A stretch of DNA of 64,000 nt, taken from positions 1,488,001 through 1,552,000 of the forward strand of contig NZ_CP064786.1 in the NCBI RefSeq assembly GCF_017094485.1. Reading direction: 5' to 3'. Of the stretch, positions 51,919-61,330 are shown piece by piece. The stretch is from Natranaeroarchaeum sulfidigenes (lineage in GTDB: Archaea; Halobacteriota; Halobacteria; Halobacteriales; Natronoarchaeaceae). The notes under the pieces were generated by a model. That model ran no database searches, was not told the origin of the DNA, and saw only the letters and a list, made by a program, of their open reading frames with translations. The number at the start of each line of letters is the position of its first letter. The stretch's first letter is position 1. Both the position numbers and the translations under genes were made by a program.

Positions 51919-52836
51919 ATGGGACCCACGGTAGCAACAGATGGTTCGCATCACGTTGACAGCGTTGCCGATCTCAGAAGCTCAGCATCAGAAGGTCCTC
52001 CGACGATCGTCCAAATTAGTGATATCCACGGCTATTTGGAGAGTGCTCGCAGTGCACTGTTGGCTGTCGGAGAAGTTGATGAGTTCGATCCCATCGTCGA
52101 AGCTGATGATCAGGGTCGACTCCACTGGGCCTGCGATGACGAGTATGTTCTTGTGTTCAATGGCGATATGGTTGACCGCGGGCCTGCCAGCGACGAATGT
52201 CTCGACCTAGTATGGCGACTCCAGTCTGAGGCACCACCTGGACACGTCCGGTATCACCTTGGGAACCACGAAATGGCATTGGTGCTTCCCGATGTGCTTC
52301 ACTGGCCGCACTGGTACGTCGGGAACCAGCCCCCATCGGTCAGCCGAATGTATTATACTGCAATCCGCGAGGGGCGCATCTCTGTAGCGTTCGAGGGGTA
52401 CGAGTACACGTATACTCACGCGGGTTCGAACGATCCGATCGATGTCTCGTCACTCAATCAGTCACTGCAGGATGCTGCACGGATGTTACTTGCTGCAATG
52501 GACGAGAACGAATGGGCGCAGGTACAACAGGAACTCGTCGATCAATATCCGGCGGTGTTTGGAACCGGTGGGACATCAGGACGTGGTCCAGGTGCGGGTG
52601 TTCTCTGGCTCGACTACCAGTACCTGTCCGACGATGCTCCACAACAAATTGTCGGACATACCCGACAGAGAAAGCCCACCCGCGATGGGAACGTGATCTG
52701 TGGCAACGTCATCCGGAAAAACCAGGGCTCGATCGGTGGTGAAGGTGTCATTGTCGAAACGCCTGACGACGTGGGAGTTGTGGTACGGAAAGAGGACGAG
52801 TCGGCGTCGTGTACGTTCTTTTCAGAAGTGGAATAA
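51919..52836 (+). CDS. calcineurin-like metallophosphoesterase
   Basis: 305 aa. Metal-binding motifs of the PPP-type family are present in order: VQISDIHGYLE (D-x-H), LVFNGDMVDRGPAS (GDxxDRG), YHLGNHEMAL (GNHE), YTHAGSNDPI (H) and IVGHTRQRKP (GH). It is probably a protein serine/threonine or nucleotide phosphatase. It follows xseAB in the same direction after 55 bases. Such enzymes occur on haloarchaeal mobile elements; the substrate is unknown. Confidence 0.8.
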   Translation: MGPTVATDGSHHVDSVADLRSSASEGPPTIVQISDIHGYLESARSALLAVGEVDEFDPIVEADDQGRLHWACDDEYVLVFNGDMVDRGPASDECLDLVWRLQSEAPPGHVRYHLGNHEMALVLPDVLHWPHWYVGNQPPSVSRMYYTAIREGRISVAFEGYEYTYTHAGSNDPIDVSSLNQSLQDAARMLLAAMDENEWAQVQQELVDQYPAVFGTGGTSGRGPGAGVLWLDYQYLSDDAPQQIVGHTRQRKPTRDGNVICGNVIRKNQGSIGGEGVIVETPDDVGVVVRKEDESASCTFFSEVE

Positions 52837-53003
52837 ACATTTGACTCAGAACCGTCTGATTTACCGACGATAGTGAATGGGAGCTGGGAGCGGGCCTAAA
52901 GCCGATCAATCAGTCATGCTTCGAACAAGATCAGCAGTACAAACATGTAGCTTCATGATAAATCGTCCCCAGAACTGGAATCCACGCTATCGGTGTGCAA
53001 GCC

Positions 53004-53052
53004 ATGTGCAGACGCCGAAACAGTTATTCATCTATGTGCAGAACATGCACAT
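53004..53052. promoter_or_regulatory. palindromic operator and half-site before the second RHH-PIN pair
   Basis: Perfect inverted repeat atgtgca (53034-53040) and tgcacat (53046-53052) with a 5-base spacer, plus a half-site atgtgcaga at 53004-53012. The palindrome ends three bases before the antitoxin ATG. The sequence differs from the site of the first pair, so the two repressors should not cross-regulate. Confidence 0.6.
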
Positions 53053-53055
53053 AAG

Positions 53056-53421
53056 ATGAGCACGAGCGATGACCCACGACGGGTCCATTTTCAGTCGCCG
53101 GAGTACCTCGTTGACCGGCTTGACGCGATTGCCGATCTCTTCGACAAAGATCGGACGGATCTGCTCGTCGAAGCTATCCGCGAGTATATCGAAGAGACCG
53201 CTGACAGCGAGACGTTCCAGGAGCTGGTCGCCACGAAGTACTACGACGGCCAGCTTGAGTTCGAAACGGTCAAGCAGTTGGTCGGCGCCGAGACTGCTCA
53301 GCGACTCCGTCTCCTCAAAGCCGACCTCGAAGACGAACCGCTCAATATCGACGCGCCCGATGATGTCGACGTCTATGATGGCGATGCGATCACGGTCGAC
53401 ACCGTAGACGACGATCGATGA
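53056..53421 (+). CDS. ribbon-helix-helix antitoxin-like protein, second pair
   Basis: 121 aa from the ATG at 53056. The RHH region is RRVHFQSPEYLVDRLDAIAD and DRTDLLVEAIREYIE; the tail TFQELVATKYYDGQLEFETV and QLVGAETAQRLRLLK matches the first antitoxin (48943). A C-terminal acidic extension (DAPDDVDVYDGDAI) is unique to this copy. The stop overlaps the PIN start (ATGA). Expected to bind the adjacent palindrome and neutralise the PIN protein. Confidence 0.75.
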   Translation: MSTSDDPRRVHFQSPEYLVDRLDAIADLFDKDRTDLLVEAIREYIEETADSETFQELVATKYYDGQLEFETVKQLVGAETAQRLRLLKADLEDEPLNIDAPDDVDVYDGDAITVDTVDDDR

Positions 53422-53990
53422 GCGGATCACGACTGCGAACCGTCGTGGGCGACACCAGTGCGCTGGTCAGTCTCGCTGTTCCTCGTGCGGACACGGCGTC
53501 CGACACTAACGACACCCCGGACCCGTTCCAGTACCTGCTTACCTCTTGTGACGTGTTCGTACCACCGGAAGTAATCGAAGAACTCCGCGACATTGCACAG
53601 TATCAGGATATACACGCCGCTGCTGCGAACAACGTCCTCGCCGCCAGCAACCACTACACGGTTCGGGATCCGTATGAGCGCGACGACACCCCGGACGCCC
53701 GTCCGACGTTCGGCCTCGACGATGGCGAAACCGATGGCATCATCCTTGCGAATGCGCTCGCCGTCGACGGGTTACTCACCGACGAGTTCGGTGGGACGAA
53801 CTTCCCACTGATTCATGCTGTACTCCAGGGGCCGCGTATCGTCCCGACGCCGCGGCTCATTTGTGACTATGCCCGGAACGGGCATATGGCTCACGCGGAG
53901 GCTCGGACACTCATTACGGTGATCAGCTCACATCGGAGTTGGGGGAACAGTCCCTACGTCACGCAATTGCTCCAAATCCTCGAAGAGTAG
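53418..53990 (+). CDS. PIN-domain toxin-like protein, second pair
   Basis: 190 aa. PIN residues appear in TVVGDTSALVSLAV, VFVPPEVIEELRDIAQ, GLDDGETDGIILAN and LLTDEFGGTNF. It is 20 residues longer than the first copy because of an insert near residues 75-90. The start overlaps the antitoxin stop by four bases. It ends with SHRSWGNSPYVTQLLQIL, parallel to the first toxin. Probable RNase toxin. Confidence 0.75.
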   Translation: MSGSRLRTVVGDTSALVSLAVPRADTASDTNDTPDPFQYLLTSCDVFVPPEVIEELRDIAQYQDIHAAAANNVLAASNHYTVRDPYERDDTPDARPTFGLDDGETDGIILANALAVDGLLTDEFGGTNFPLIHAVLQGPRIVPTPRLICDYARNGHMAHAEARTLITVISSHRSWGNSPYVTQLLQILEE

Positions 53991-54116
53991 ACCGGCTGCA
54001 AGCGATTAATGGAAAGAAGGATTCTGCTTGACGTACGCTAGATCGACGACGAAACAGCTGTCTGTCAAGCCGTGATCCGGCGTTGAATAACCTGCTCTCG
54101 TGCGTTTTCTCGTCAA

Positions 54117-54230
54117 TCACGTCGAGTCATTAGTCGGGCGGCAGCCAAGCTGTTCTTCGGCGAGCCGCTCAGCATACTCTGTTAGCTCAGGCCCCGTTCG
54201 TTCGTGATGTGCGGGAATCCAGTCAGTGCG
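54117..54230 (-). pseudogene. decayed copy of the 48-aa small gene
   Basis: The minus strand encodes ELTEYAERLAEEQLGCRPTN before a stop at 54117, matching the end of the gene at 49940-50086. Upstream, the DNA still matches but the frame is broken and no ATG remains. It shows that the whole antitoxin-toxin-small-gene block was duplicated. Confidence 0.55.
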
Positions 54231-54483
54231 AGAGCGATATACCCAATGGACACAGGAATAGTAATGAAACATTCAGAAATCCCTGCCGGTGGCGTCGTAG
54301 CGTCATCATCAATGAAATATTCGTTGACCTTACCGTAGAGAGAACTAACCTCTCGGGCGAAACAGATCTGGACCTATACGAAAATAAATGGAAGACGGCA
54401 GCCGGATTAATGCTCAGGGTGAAATAAGCCCGATTACCTGAGAAGATGCGGAATTTGATCAGAGTATTATAAGTCTTATTCCA

Positions 54484-54503
54484 GGGCTTACCTTTTTAAG
54501 TAG
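54484..54503 (+). promoter_or_regulatory. shared 20-bp promoter element, copy 1
   Basis: gggcttacctttttaagtag, 22 bases before the ATG at 54526. The second copy at 54897-54916 differs by one base and sits 26 bases before the methyltransferase ATG. The TTTTAAG core at this spacing fits a haloarchaeal TATA box for near-leaderless transcripts, and the gggcttacc part may be a BRE or operator. Confidence 0.65.
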
Positions 54504-54525
54504 GTGGTTATTTTACAGGTTTGCA

Positions 54526-54861
54526 ATGACGGACAATATGAATGGTGACGGCGGGGGTAATGACCGTATCAAAGACAAACGGATAGCTGTACTCGAAGAA
54601 GTCGAGCAGCTTGGACGAGAAGCATTGACCGAAACCGACCAGGGTCTCGATCACATCGGGACGAACATCAACATTGCAGAGAATAATCTGTTGGATGATA
54701 GCGAGTACAACTACGCTATCCGGATGGCATTAGTTCAGATTCAGCAGGCGGTATCACAGCCAGAAGACGGGGAGAAGGCAATGATTGAGCGCATCGAGCG
54801 ATATAGGAGCGAACTCGCAGCGAAGGCGGAACTCCCCCCGCCGGAACAGCTCGAACGATAA
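54526..54861 (+). CDS. small acidic protein preceding the methyltransferase
   Basis: 111 aa, not recognised. Mainly helical and acidic, with a Gly/Asn-rich N-terminus (MNGDGGGNDRIKDKR) and a helix KRIAVLEEVEQLGREAL. No motif was found. It shares a nearly identical promoter with the methyltransferase 81 bases downstream, so the two are likely co-regulated. It might be a regulator, an anti-restriction partner or a small subunit. Confidence 0.5.
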   Translation: MTDNMNGDGGGNDRIKDKRIAVLEEVEQLGREALTETDQGLDHIGTNINIAENNLLDDSEYNYAIRMALVQIQQAVSQPEDGEKAMIERIERYRSELAAKAELPPPEQLER

Positions 54862-54896
54862 TACTCGCCTCTTTTTGAAGATTCCACTACTTCTGA

Positions 54897-54916
54897 GGGC
54901 TTACCCTTTTAAGTAG
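54897..54916 (+). promoter_or_regulatory. shared 20-bp promoter element, copy 2
   Basis: gggcttacccttttaagtag, 19 of 20 identical to 54484-54503, placed 26 bases before the methyltransferase start. Conservation beyond the TATA core suggests a shared regulator. Confidence 0.65.
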
Positions 54917-54942
54917 CAGAGCCATCAAATAATATTAAATAG

Positions 54943-57207
54943 ATGTCACGTGAAGTATCAGAACAGTCAAACTGTTGGAATCTCTCGGTATCGACTGGGG
55001 AAACCTATGGCGCCCCGACTCCCGACTCGATTACCGATCTATGTCAGTACGTGGCCCCGCCTGAAGGCATAATCGAACACGAAACCACGGAACTCCACGG
55101 AGATAACGCTGAAGAAAACTTCGATGAAGAGCTCCTCGAAGTGATCACGACGACAGCCCACACGATTGTTTCTCGACTGGACGGAAACATAGCGAGTGAC
55201 TGTCAAGACGAACTGGCTGCTTGGTGTGATTCCCACGGGCTTAACTCGATTGATCAGTGTGAGCGACGAACTATTATCGCACGACAAGCGGTGTTCAGCC
55301 TCTGGCTCAAGGCGTCACTCTACGAGTGGTATCACGACCGCGGCGAGCTTCCCTCGCTTGGATCCGATCTGCAAGAGGCGTTCCAGCAAGCAAAAGATAA
55401 GACGGAGTGTCCGGGCTTCGATCAAAACGTACTCGATGAAGTAGTGCACCTTGCAGATGAAGCACACAAACAGGCAGTCGTGGCCCAACGGCATCGACTG
55501 GTAAACTCGACAAAGCCCGCAGTAGTCATCGGACGGCTGTACGAAGCACTGCTATCGAATGACGGGCGAGATACTCTCGGGCAGTACCGCACACCACAAT
55601 CGATTGGACGGGTGATGCGGAGGTGGGCAACCACCAGCGGAGACACCGTGCTTGACCCTGGAATGGGTTCGGCAGCATTATCCTCTCCCGGATTCCCCGG
55701 CTGGATGCTGCATAGTGACCCCGATCACGTGCACGGCATCGATCGCTCGCCACTCTCCCGACTCATGGGAACTGTCACGCTTACTCTCGTCGGACAGGAG
55801 CACACGACTCAGACCACAGATTACCTCTCCATTGCACCACAACAGGTGTCGGAGACGGTCGATGCGATTGTCTGCAACCCTCCCTACGTACGATACAACG
55901 AGTTGTCGACAGAGTATCGAGCAACTCTAAACGAGCAGGCAGAACGGTTAGCTGGCTTCGAAATTCCCGGCAAAACCCCGTTGCACGGGTACTTCATCTA
56001 CCATGCCGGTGCGTGTCTTTCACCCGGCGACCGTATGGCTATCATCGTCCCGCATCACGTCCTCCATCGCCAGTACGGTGAGGCGATCAAACGTTACTTA
56101 TTGGATCGCTTCCGTATTCACGGTCTCGCGCTCTACGATCCGAAGAAGGAATCAGTGTTCGACACAGCTGATACGACGGCACTCCTGTTGTTCCTCGAAG
56201 CCTCAAGCCAAACTGAACCCGCTGGAACAACTCGCCTCATTTCCATCGAGGACGTAGAAAACACCGGATGGCACCGCGAACTACAAACAGATACCCCGGG
56301 AACTCGGGACTGGGGACACGTAATCCACGTTGAGCAACCAGAGTTACAACCCGAGGAGGACTGGTCTCAACAACTTAAGACGCTCACTGTGGACACAACT
56401 AACCTGACTCCACTCTCTGAGATTGCCGATGTCACGCGCGGGATCTCAACCGGAGACAACGGGTTTTTTTGCTTGTCCCAAGCCGAAGTTGAGGAGTATG
56501 GAATTGACAACCAGCATTTGCAGCCGCTCATCCGAAAAGTATCGACGGTAACCGGATACGAATACCGCAGCAACGATTGGCGAGCCCATCGGGAAGCCAA
56601 CCGGGAGGCCTGGTTACTATATCTCGATGATCTTGACGAAGTTCCCGCGGAACTTGTTGAGGCAAAAGAGACGCGGGGAACGTGGGGAGTGGCCAATCTG
56701 TCGAGGGACGAACCTGTGCAACGCTCTGCTGGCGTGTATGACTACCTACACGAGGCGGTTCCGGACATCACTTCGACGAAACTTCAGAACAGAGCGCCAT
56801 GGTACCGAGTTGATCGCCGGGACTCACCTCAGATTGTCATGCCAACACTCTCGCGTGACGGATTCGATACGATTCTCAACCACTCGTCCGCGCTGATCCT
56901 GAACAACGGGAACGGAATCTACCCTGACCCATCACTGACTCAAAACGAAATCAAAGCACTGGCCGCATTCCTGAACAGCACCGTTGGCGAAGAGTTGCTT
57001 CGATACCACGCGGAGACCCGGCCAAGTGGTGCCTATCGAATCACGTCCGGATCACTCGGCGATGTGCAGGTCATTGACCCGCGAATACTGGATCCAGATG
57101 TCATAGCCGATCTCGCAGCTTTGTTTGACGAGCTATCGGAACCTGGGTCTGACGACGGAAACACCGTTGACCGAATTGACGCTGCGTTGGCCGATTCCAT
57201 ACTCTAA
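54943..57207 (+). CDS. N6-adenine DNA methyltransferase with specificity-like C-terminus
   Basis: 754 aa. The gamma/Eco57I-type core shows a TPQSIGRVM lead-in, motif I VLDPGMGSAAL (D238-S243) and the catalytic NPPY (N312-Y315), then GDRMAIIVPHHVLHRQYG. After about residue 475 there is a TaqI/type I-like target-recognition part (TPLSEIADVTRGISTGDNGF, NQHLQPLIRKV). The N-terminal 180 residues are helical and show no PD-ExK site. It could be an orphan methylase or the modification half of a type IIG system that has lost its nuclease. No restriction gene is adjacent; the nearest nuclease is the HNH protein at 57492. Confidence 0.82.
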   Translation: MSREVSEQSNCWNLSVSTGETYGAPTPDSITDLCQYVAPPEGIIEHETTELHGDNAEENFDEELLEVITTTAHTIVSRLDGNIASDCQDELAAWCDSHGLNSIDQCERRTIIARQAVFSLWLKASLYEWYHDRGELPSLGSDLQEAFQQAKDKTECPGFDQNVLDEVVHLADEAHKQAVVAQRHRLVNSTKPAVVIGRLYEALLSNDGRDTLGQYRTPQSIGRVMRRWATTSGDTVLDPGMGSAALSSPGFPGWMLHSDPDHVHGIDRSPLSRLMGTVTLTLVGQEHTTQTTDYLSIAPQQVSETVDAIVCNPPYVRYNELSTEYRATLNEQAERLAGFEIPGKTPLHGYFIYHAGACLSPGDRMAIIVPHHVLHRQYGEAIKRYLLDRFRIHGLALYDPKKESVFDTADTTALLLFLEASSQTEPAGTTRLISIEDVENTGWHRELQTDTPGTRDWGHVIHVEQPELQPEEDWSQQLKTLTVDTTNLTPLSEIADVTRGISTGDNGFFCLSQAEVEEYGIDNQHLQPLIRKVSTVTGYEYRSNDWRAHREANREAWLLYLDDLDEVPAELVEAKETRGTWGVANLSRDEPVQRSAGVYDYLHEAVPDITSTKLQNRAPWYRVDRRDSPQIVMPTLSRDGFDTILNHSSALILNNGNGIYPDPSLTQNEIKALAAFLNSTVGEELLRYHAETRPSGAYRITSGSLGDVQVIDPRILDPDVIADLAALFDELSEPGSDDGNTVDRIDAALADSIL

Positions 57208-57334
57208 GCGACTGGCCATTCAATCCAGTGTTCCGGTCCTCCTCTTGCGTGTATCGTCCACAATCTTGACCAAGCAATCTAACGACCAGTACCGGGAATT
57301 CAGGTTATAGACCAGCCCACTTGAGGGCGATAGG

Positions 57335-57485
57335 TCACCCCTCGGTCACGTCCACGGTTGTCGAGTATGTTTCACCGAAAACGTGATGTTCAGTCATATC
57401 AACACGTCGAAGGTTGCTATTGACCGACGCTTCGACGCGGTATCCCTTCTCGACGAGGTCGTCAGTACAACTGAATCGGAACTAT
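57335..57485 (-). pseudogene. short protein-like remnant downstream of the HNH gene
   Basis: A minus frame without a start reads CTDDLVEKGYRVEASVNSNL, then RRVDMTEHHVFGETYSTTVD and a stop at 57335. The composition is haloarchaeal-like. A stop precedes it, so it is either a gene fragment or a start-less remnant. Confidence 0.3.
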
Positions 57486-57491
57486 CGTGAG

Positions 57492-58127
57492 TTATGGGCC
57501 TAGTCGGGAGAACTTTCGGTACATCCGCTTCCATCGGCGGTACGCCGTTTTCGCAGATTTGATCCCAGCGAGCACTTCCGCGAAAGTAGACGGTTCGGCT
57601 TCGGCTTCCGTAATCGCTGTCGGTGCGACCGCATTTCCCGAGTGAACGGCATCGTGACATGGTTCACACAACGTAACGAGATTCTCGAAGCGGTGAACCC
57701 CACCACGTGATTTCGGAACGATGTGATGAGCGTGTAATTCGACATCACCATACGGCCCCCCTCGGCGACGGCAGTTTTCACACTGGTAGTCGTCACGGCT
57801 GTACACTCGCTGTCGACGCCGATCCCAATCAGGAGGGTAGTCCTGCGTTGATTGGCGGACGACCCCCGTTTGAGTCCGGTTTTCTTCGACAGTTACGGGG
57901 GCATCGAGGACTTCCTCAAGATCGACATCGTCTGGATCGATCGTCTCCTCTTCCTCCGTAAAGATGTCCAGCTCAACGACCTCCTGCAGATCGTCAACAC
58001 TCTCCAGGGCGGCAGGATCGACATCCACCTCGTCAAGAAACTCACGAACTGTCGCGGGATCATCGTCCTGAACATCTTCATTCTCAGTGTAAGCGTGCCT
58101 ACCGCTGTCGGGCGTTTTTCCCGTCAT
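57492..58127 (-). CDS. HNH endonuclease
   Basis: 211 aa. The first 95 residues are acidic and without a known fold (EVDVDPAALESVDDLQEVVE). The HNH domain follows: C116-x2-C119, HAHHIVPKSRGG (H134/H135), the Asn of FENLVTLC at N149, then C154-x2-CH at 157-158 and H162. The C-terminus is basic (AYRRWKRMYRKFSRLGP), suited to DNA contact. It is convergent with the methyltransferase, leaving 284 bases between them. It may be a stand-alone mobile nuclease. Confidence 0.75.
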   Translation of the reverse strand: MTGKTPDSGRHAYTENEDVQDDDPATVREFLDEVDVDPAALESVDDLQEVVELDIFTEEEETIDPDDVDLEEVLDAPVTVEENRTQTGVVRQSTQDYPPDWDRRRQRVYSRDDYQCENCRRRGGPYGDVELHAHHIVPKSRGGVHRFENLVTLCEPCHDAVHSGNAVAPTAITEAEAEPSTFAEVLAGIKSAKTAYRRWKRMYRKFSRLGP

Positions 58128-58565
58128 GAGTCTTGAGCTATTTTATCGTTTGGCATTTTTGCCATGATATGCACTATCGACTTCCGTGCGTACCGTCGGG
58201 GTTATACTCAAATGGTGTACAAATCTCACCGTCACTTGCGATCCACAGTTTTGACATGCACCCATAGTCATCCCTCCTACTCATCGTGTCCGCTCTTTCG
58301 AGTCGGTCGTCTTCCGTAACGGGTTATTTTGACTGGTTGTACATACAACTAGCCCATCCTGAGCCATCACTCTGGGGAAGGCAACCTAAAAAGAGACCTC
58401 TGTTAGTGGAGTGTAGACCTGAACGGCGATACAGTCGTGCTGTCAGCCGGGAGTTCATACTGTGGGCACACATATGTCCATTTATTGCCCTCTAATGGCG
58501 AGAATCTTGGTATTCTAGCGCGAGGGTTTATACGTAACCGTTAATTAAAATCATTTGTATCGATT
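58128..58565. other. intergenic region, nothing recognised
   Basis: About 438 bases between the HNH and integrase genes. No gene, tRNA or inverted repeat was recognised. AT-rich sequence near 58535-58555 (ccgttaattaaaatc) is a candidate promoter for the integrase. Confidence 0.35.
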
Positions 58566-59945
58566 ATGGATACAGAAAACGGAAGCAAGGAAATAACAGA
58601 CGCATTGGAAGGAATGGTCGGAGAGGACGCCGATCACGTCGAAAAAGAGCGGCAAGAGTGGTATGATTGGATGAGAGAGAAGGGGAAATCCCCGCTCAAG
58701 CACGAACCGGTGGCGGAATCGAATGCTGATAATTACTATCGTCGTCTCGACCAGCTCCATAGGGCTGCGATCGAGTACTTCGAACCAGACGACAAGGCCT
58801 GTCTCACCCCCGACCAAGCAGACGAACTGCTGTTGCTATTGGCACGCGATGAGATACAAAAAGAGAATGACGAGGATTACTCGTCTGCCTCGAAAAGAAA
58901 GTTCTCAGACGCGCTGAGAAAGTATTTCAGTTGGAGATACCATGAGGGGCCTCTGGACTTTGAGTGGCGGCCGAGAGTCAATTTTACAGACGGGAATCAC
59001 ACGTCAGCTGCTGAATTATCATACGAGGAGATGGGGTTGTTGTTGGAAGCAGCGCAATCGTACCATAAACTTCCGTCCTACTACGACACCCCACCGGAAG
59101 AACGCGACAGGATCAACGGCCTCGTTGCACAGCGACTTAGCAAACCAAAAGAAGATGTCGTGCGAAAGGATTGGCAGCGCGCAGACCAGAGCAGTAAAAT
59201 CTCTTCACTCACCAGTGTTGGATACGACGCTGGCCTACTCCCGGCCGAAGTCGAAGAAGCAGAGGTCAGCTGGTATAAACCAGATCAGCAGATTTTGAAG
59301 ATCCCGCGCGAGAAGGCTGCAAAAGAGCGAGAGAAGTTTGAGGTGTCATTGTCTGACGAATCGTGTGAGTGGATGAGTCGCTGGGTACGAGAGCGACGAC
59401 ACCTCGCAAAGTATGATGGATCCAATAAACTCTGGCTCAACAGAGAGGGGAACCCGTACCAGTCAGGGAGCCTGTGTAATATCGTACGGAAGCTCTGTGA
59501 GGAAGCCGACATACCGACTGAGGACCGCGAAGTGAGATGGTACAGTCTCCGGCACACCCTGGGCAGACATATGAAATCGGACGGCAGTCTGGCGCAAGTG
59601 AACGATCAACTTCGGCACGAAACGTTCGAGACTACCGTCTCTACATACGGTGATTCGGCTGCCGAAGAAAGACAACAAACTCTCAACAAGAGCCGTCGGA
59701 AGGCAAAGCGAGCTGCTGAAGATCCCGAGTATAACCCATACGCGGACGACAATGCAGACAACACCAGCGAGCAGGTATCGAGATCATCAAGCGACGCGGA
59801 TAAAGTTGTGACTGACGCTGGAGGGGGAGATGTACACATCGACGCCTTCATCGATAATACGAGCGAAGCAAAAGTCGATATCACTCGCAAAATCTTGTCG
59901 GACCAAGAATCGCCGGATGATCGCTCGTCGACTTCGGACGACTAG
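58566..59945 (+). CDS. tyrosine recombinase-like integrase lacking the first catalytic Arg
   Basis: 459 aa. It has an N-terminal SAM-like core-binding part (about 60-130) and a catalytic domain with VRWYSLRHTLGRHM (box II R-H), LRHETFETTVSTYG (second RH region and Tyr). The first Arg box reads DAGLLPAEVEEAEVSW, where the neighbouring paralogue has GLRPIEV; Leu replaces the catalytic Arg. The C-terminal 90 residues are an acidic tail. It is probably inactive or uses an altered mechanism. It is convergent with the frameshifted paralogue, their stop codons sharing ctag. Confidence 0.75.
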   Translation: MDTENGSKEITDALEGMVGEDADHVEKERQEWYDWMREKGKSPLKHEPVAESNADNYYRRLDQLHRAAIEYFEPDDKACLTPDQADELLLLLARDEIQKENDEDYSSASKRKFSDALRKYFSWRYHEGPLDFEWRPRVNFTDGNHTSAAELSYEEMGLLLEAAQSYHKLPSYYDTPPEERDRINGLVAQRLSKPKEDVVRKDWQRADQSSKISSLTSVGYDAGLLPAEVEEAEVSWYKPDQQILKIPREKAAKEREKFEVSLSDESCEWMSRWVRERRHLAKYDGSNKLWLNREGNPYQSGSLCNIVRKLCEEADIPTEDREVRWYSLRHTLGRHMKSDGSLAQVNDQLRHETFETTVSTYGDSAAEERQQTLNKSRRKAKRAAEDPEYNPYADDNADNTSEQVSRSSSDADKVVTDAGGGDVHIDAFIDNTSEAKVDITRKILSDQESPDDRSSTSDD

Positions 59946-61068
59946 CCCATCCGATCCAGTGCGTTTTTGCGGTCCTCTACGGGTGCCTGATCGTACTTCA
60001 TCGTCGTCTCAGGGCTCCGGTGCCGGAGCTGGGTTTGCGCTGCTGCGAGACCCTCTTCACGGGCCATATAGGTTCCAACCGAGTGCCTGATAGAGTACCA
60101 GCTCATCTGTCGGTTCTCGACAGAGATGTCCGCGTACTCACACAGCGTATGCAGTACCGACCGAAGCGACGCCGATTGATACGGGTTCCCCGCCTCGTCA
60201 GCCACAGCGCGTCAGTATCATCGTACTTGTCGATCACCTTCCGCTGTTCGAGCCAGTACTCCAGCATCTCGATGGTTTGGTCCCGAAGACTCACGATCCA
60301 GTTCTCGACGTTTTTCGATGACTCCTCACGCGGGATTCGCAACACCCCGTTCTCTAGATCCACCCACGATGTACGGGCACGTTCGACTTCGATCGGGCGC
60401 AGCCCCCCGTCCAGACTCACGCTGACCAGACTTGGGATCTTCCAGCTGTTCGCCCGCTCCCAGTCTTCCTCGGTGAGTTCCTCTTTCGGTTTCTCGAATC
60501 GCTGAGCAAGATATGCTCGCCAGCGATCGCGGTCATCACCGTACACGCTCTCGCGCTTGGGTACACTACCGTATTCGAGTGCTGCGTCCCGGATCTTTGG
60601 GCGTTCCTCTCGGGTAACGTAGTCTCGCGGGGTTGTCGACTGGTTTTTCCGCGAAAACGTAATCTCCGGATCCCACTCCTCGCCGCCACGCTCGTGCTGA
60701 CGCCATTTATACAGCATCATCACCGCCTTGCGACAGGCGCTCTTGTGAGCGTTCGAGTTCTCCTGTCGGGCGAGGTGGGTCAGGTATCCGTCGGCGTGAG
60801 CAAGCGTGACGCTGGACGTGTACCCTCCTTCTTCTTGCCAGACCCAGCGGTAGAACTGGTCCATTCGATACGCCCGGTTCTTCACCGTTGTCTTCGCATA
60901 CCCTTCAGCGTGCTTTGGGTCTTTGCCGAATACCAGCAGCCATTCGAGACAGTGTTCTCGCTGCGTTCGGTAGTCAACGAGTTGTCGTTCATTAAGTAAT
61001 TCTTCTGAGTTTTCCGTGACGACAGTGACCCCTTCGAGGGGGGTAGTTGCCTGGTCGTCGTTATTCAT
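59942..61068 (-). pseudogene. frameshifted tyrosine recombinase (integrase)
   Basis: The N-terminal part (61068 down to about 60210) has core-binding and Arg box SLDGGLRPIEVERARTSW. Near 60205 the frame shifts: LWL continues as TRRGTRINRR in one frame, whereas the expected ADEAGNPYQSASLRSVLHTL lies in another. The second frame then carries MSWYSIRHSVGTYM and LRHRSPETTMKYDQ, with the catalytic Tyr, to 59942. A single indel explains it. The paralogue at 58566 is intact at this point (LWLNREGNPYQSGSL). It lies next to the tRNA-Glu fragment, the usual place for an integrase. Confidence 0.75.
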
Positions 61069-61287
61069 TGCCTGCCCTCCGATTTGGAACCCGGTTCGTT
61101 GCCCATCGATTTCGCTGATCGCAAGACGGCGATGGATTTTTCCCCGTTAACTTCGTTGCCTTTAATTTCACCCGGATCGCAAGAGGGCGGCGACTTTGAC
61201 GCGTCTTCTGAACCGCATTGACCTTGAGCATGAGTTAATCACTTGTAACTCACGGCTGAAAACTACCGGACGGGAGAAGGGTGGAAG

Positions 61288-61330
61288 TGCTCCGACTGGG
61301 ATTCGAACCCAGGTCATTGACGTGAGAGGC
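61288..61330 (-). repeat. 3' fragment of a tRNA-Glu(CTC): candidate attachment site
   Basis: On the minus strand the sequence contains an anticodon loop ctctcac (61322-61328), a perfect T-arm ctggg-ttcgaat-cccag, and the acceptor end tcggagca ending at 61288. The D-arm and 5' acceptor strand are missing, and the anticodon stem is imperfect. This is the standard footprint of integration into a tRNA 3' end. No complete tRNA-Glu is in the window, so the other end of the element lies outside. Confidence 0.7.

Noticed and set aside
61118-61190. Two atcgcaaga.ggcg segments as integrase arm sites
   Set aside because: The spacing and location beside the integrase are suggestive, but only two copies of a short motif are present and no strand symmetry supports binding sites.
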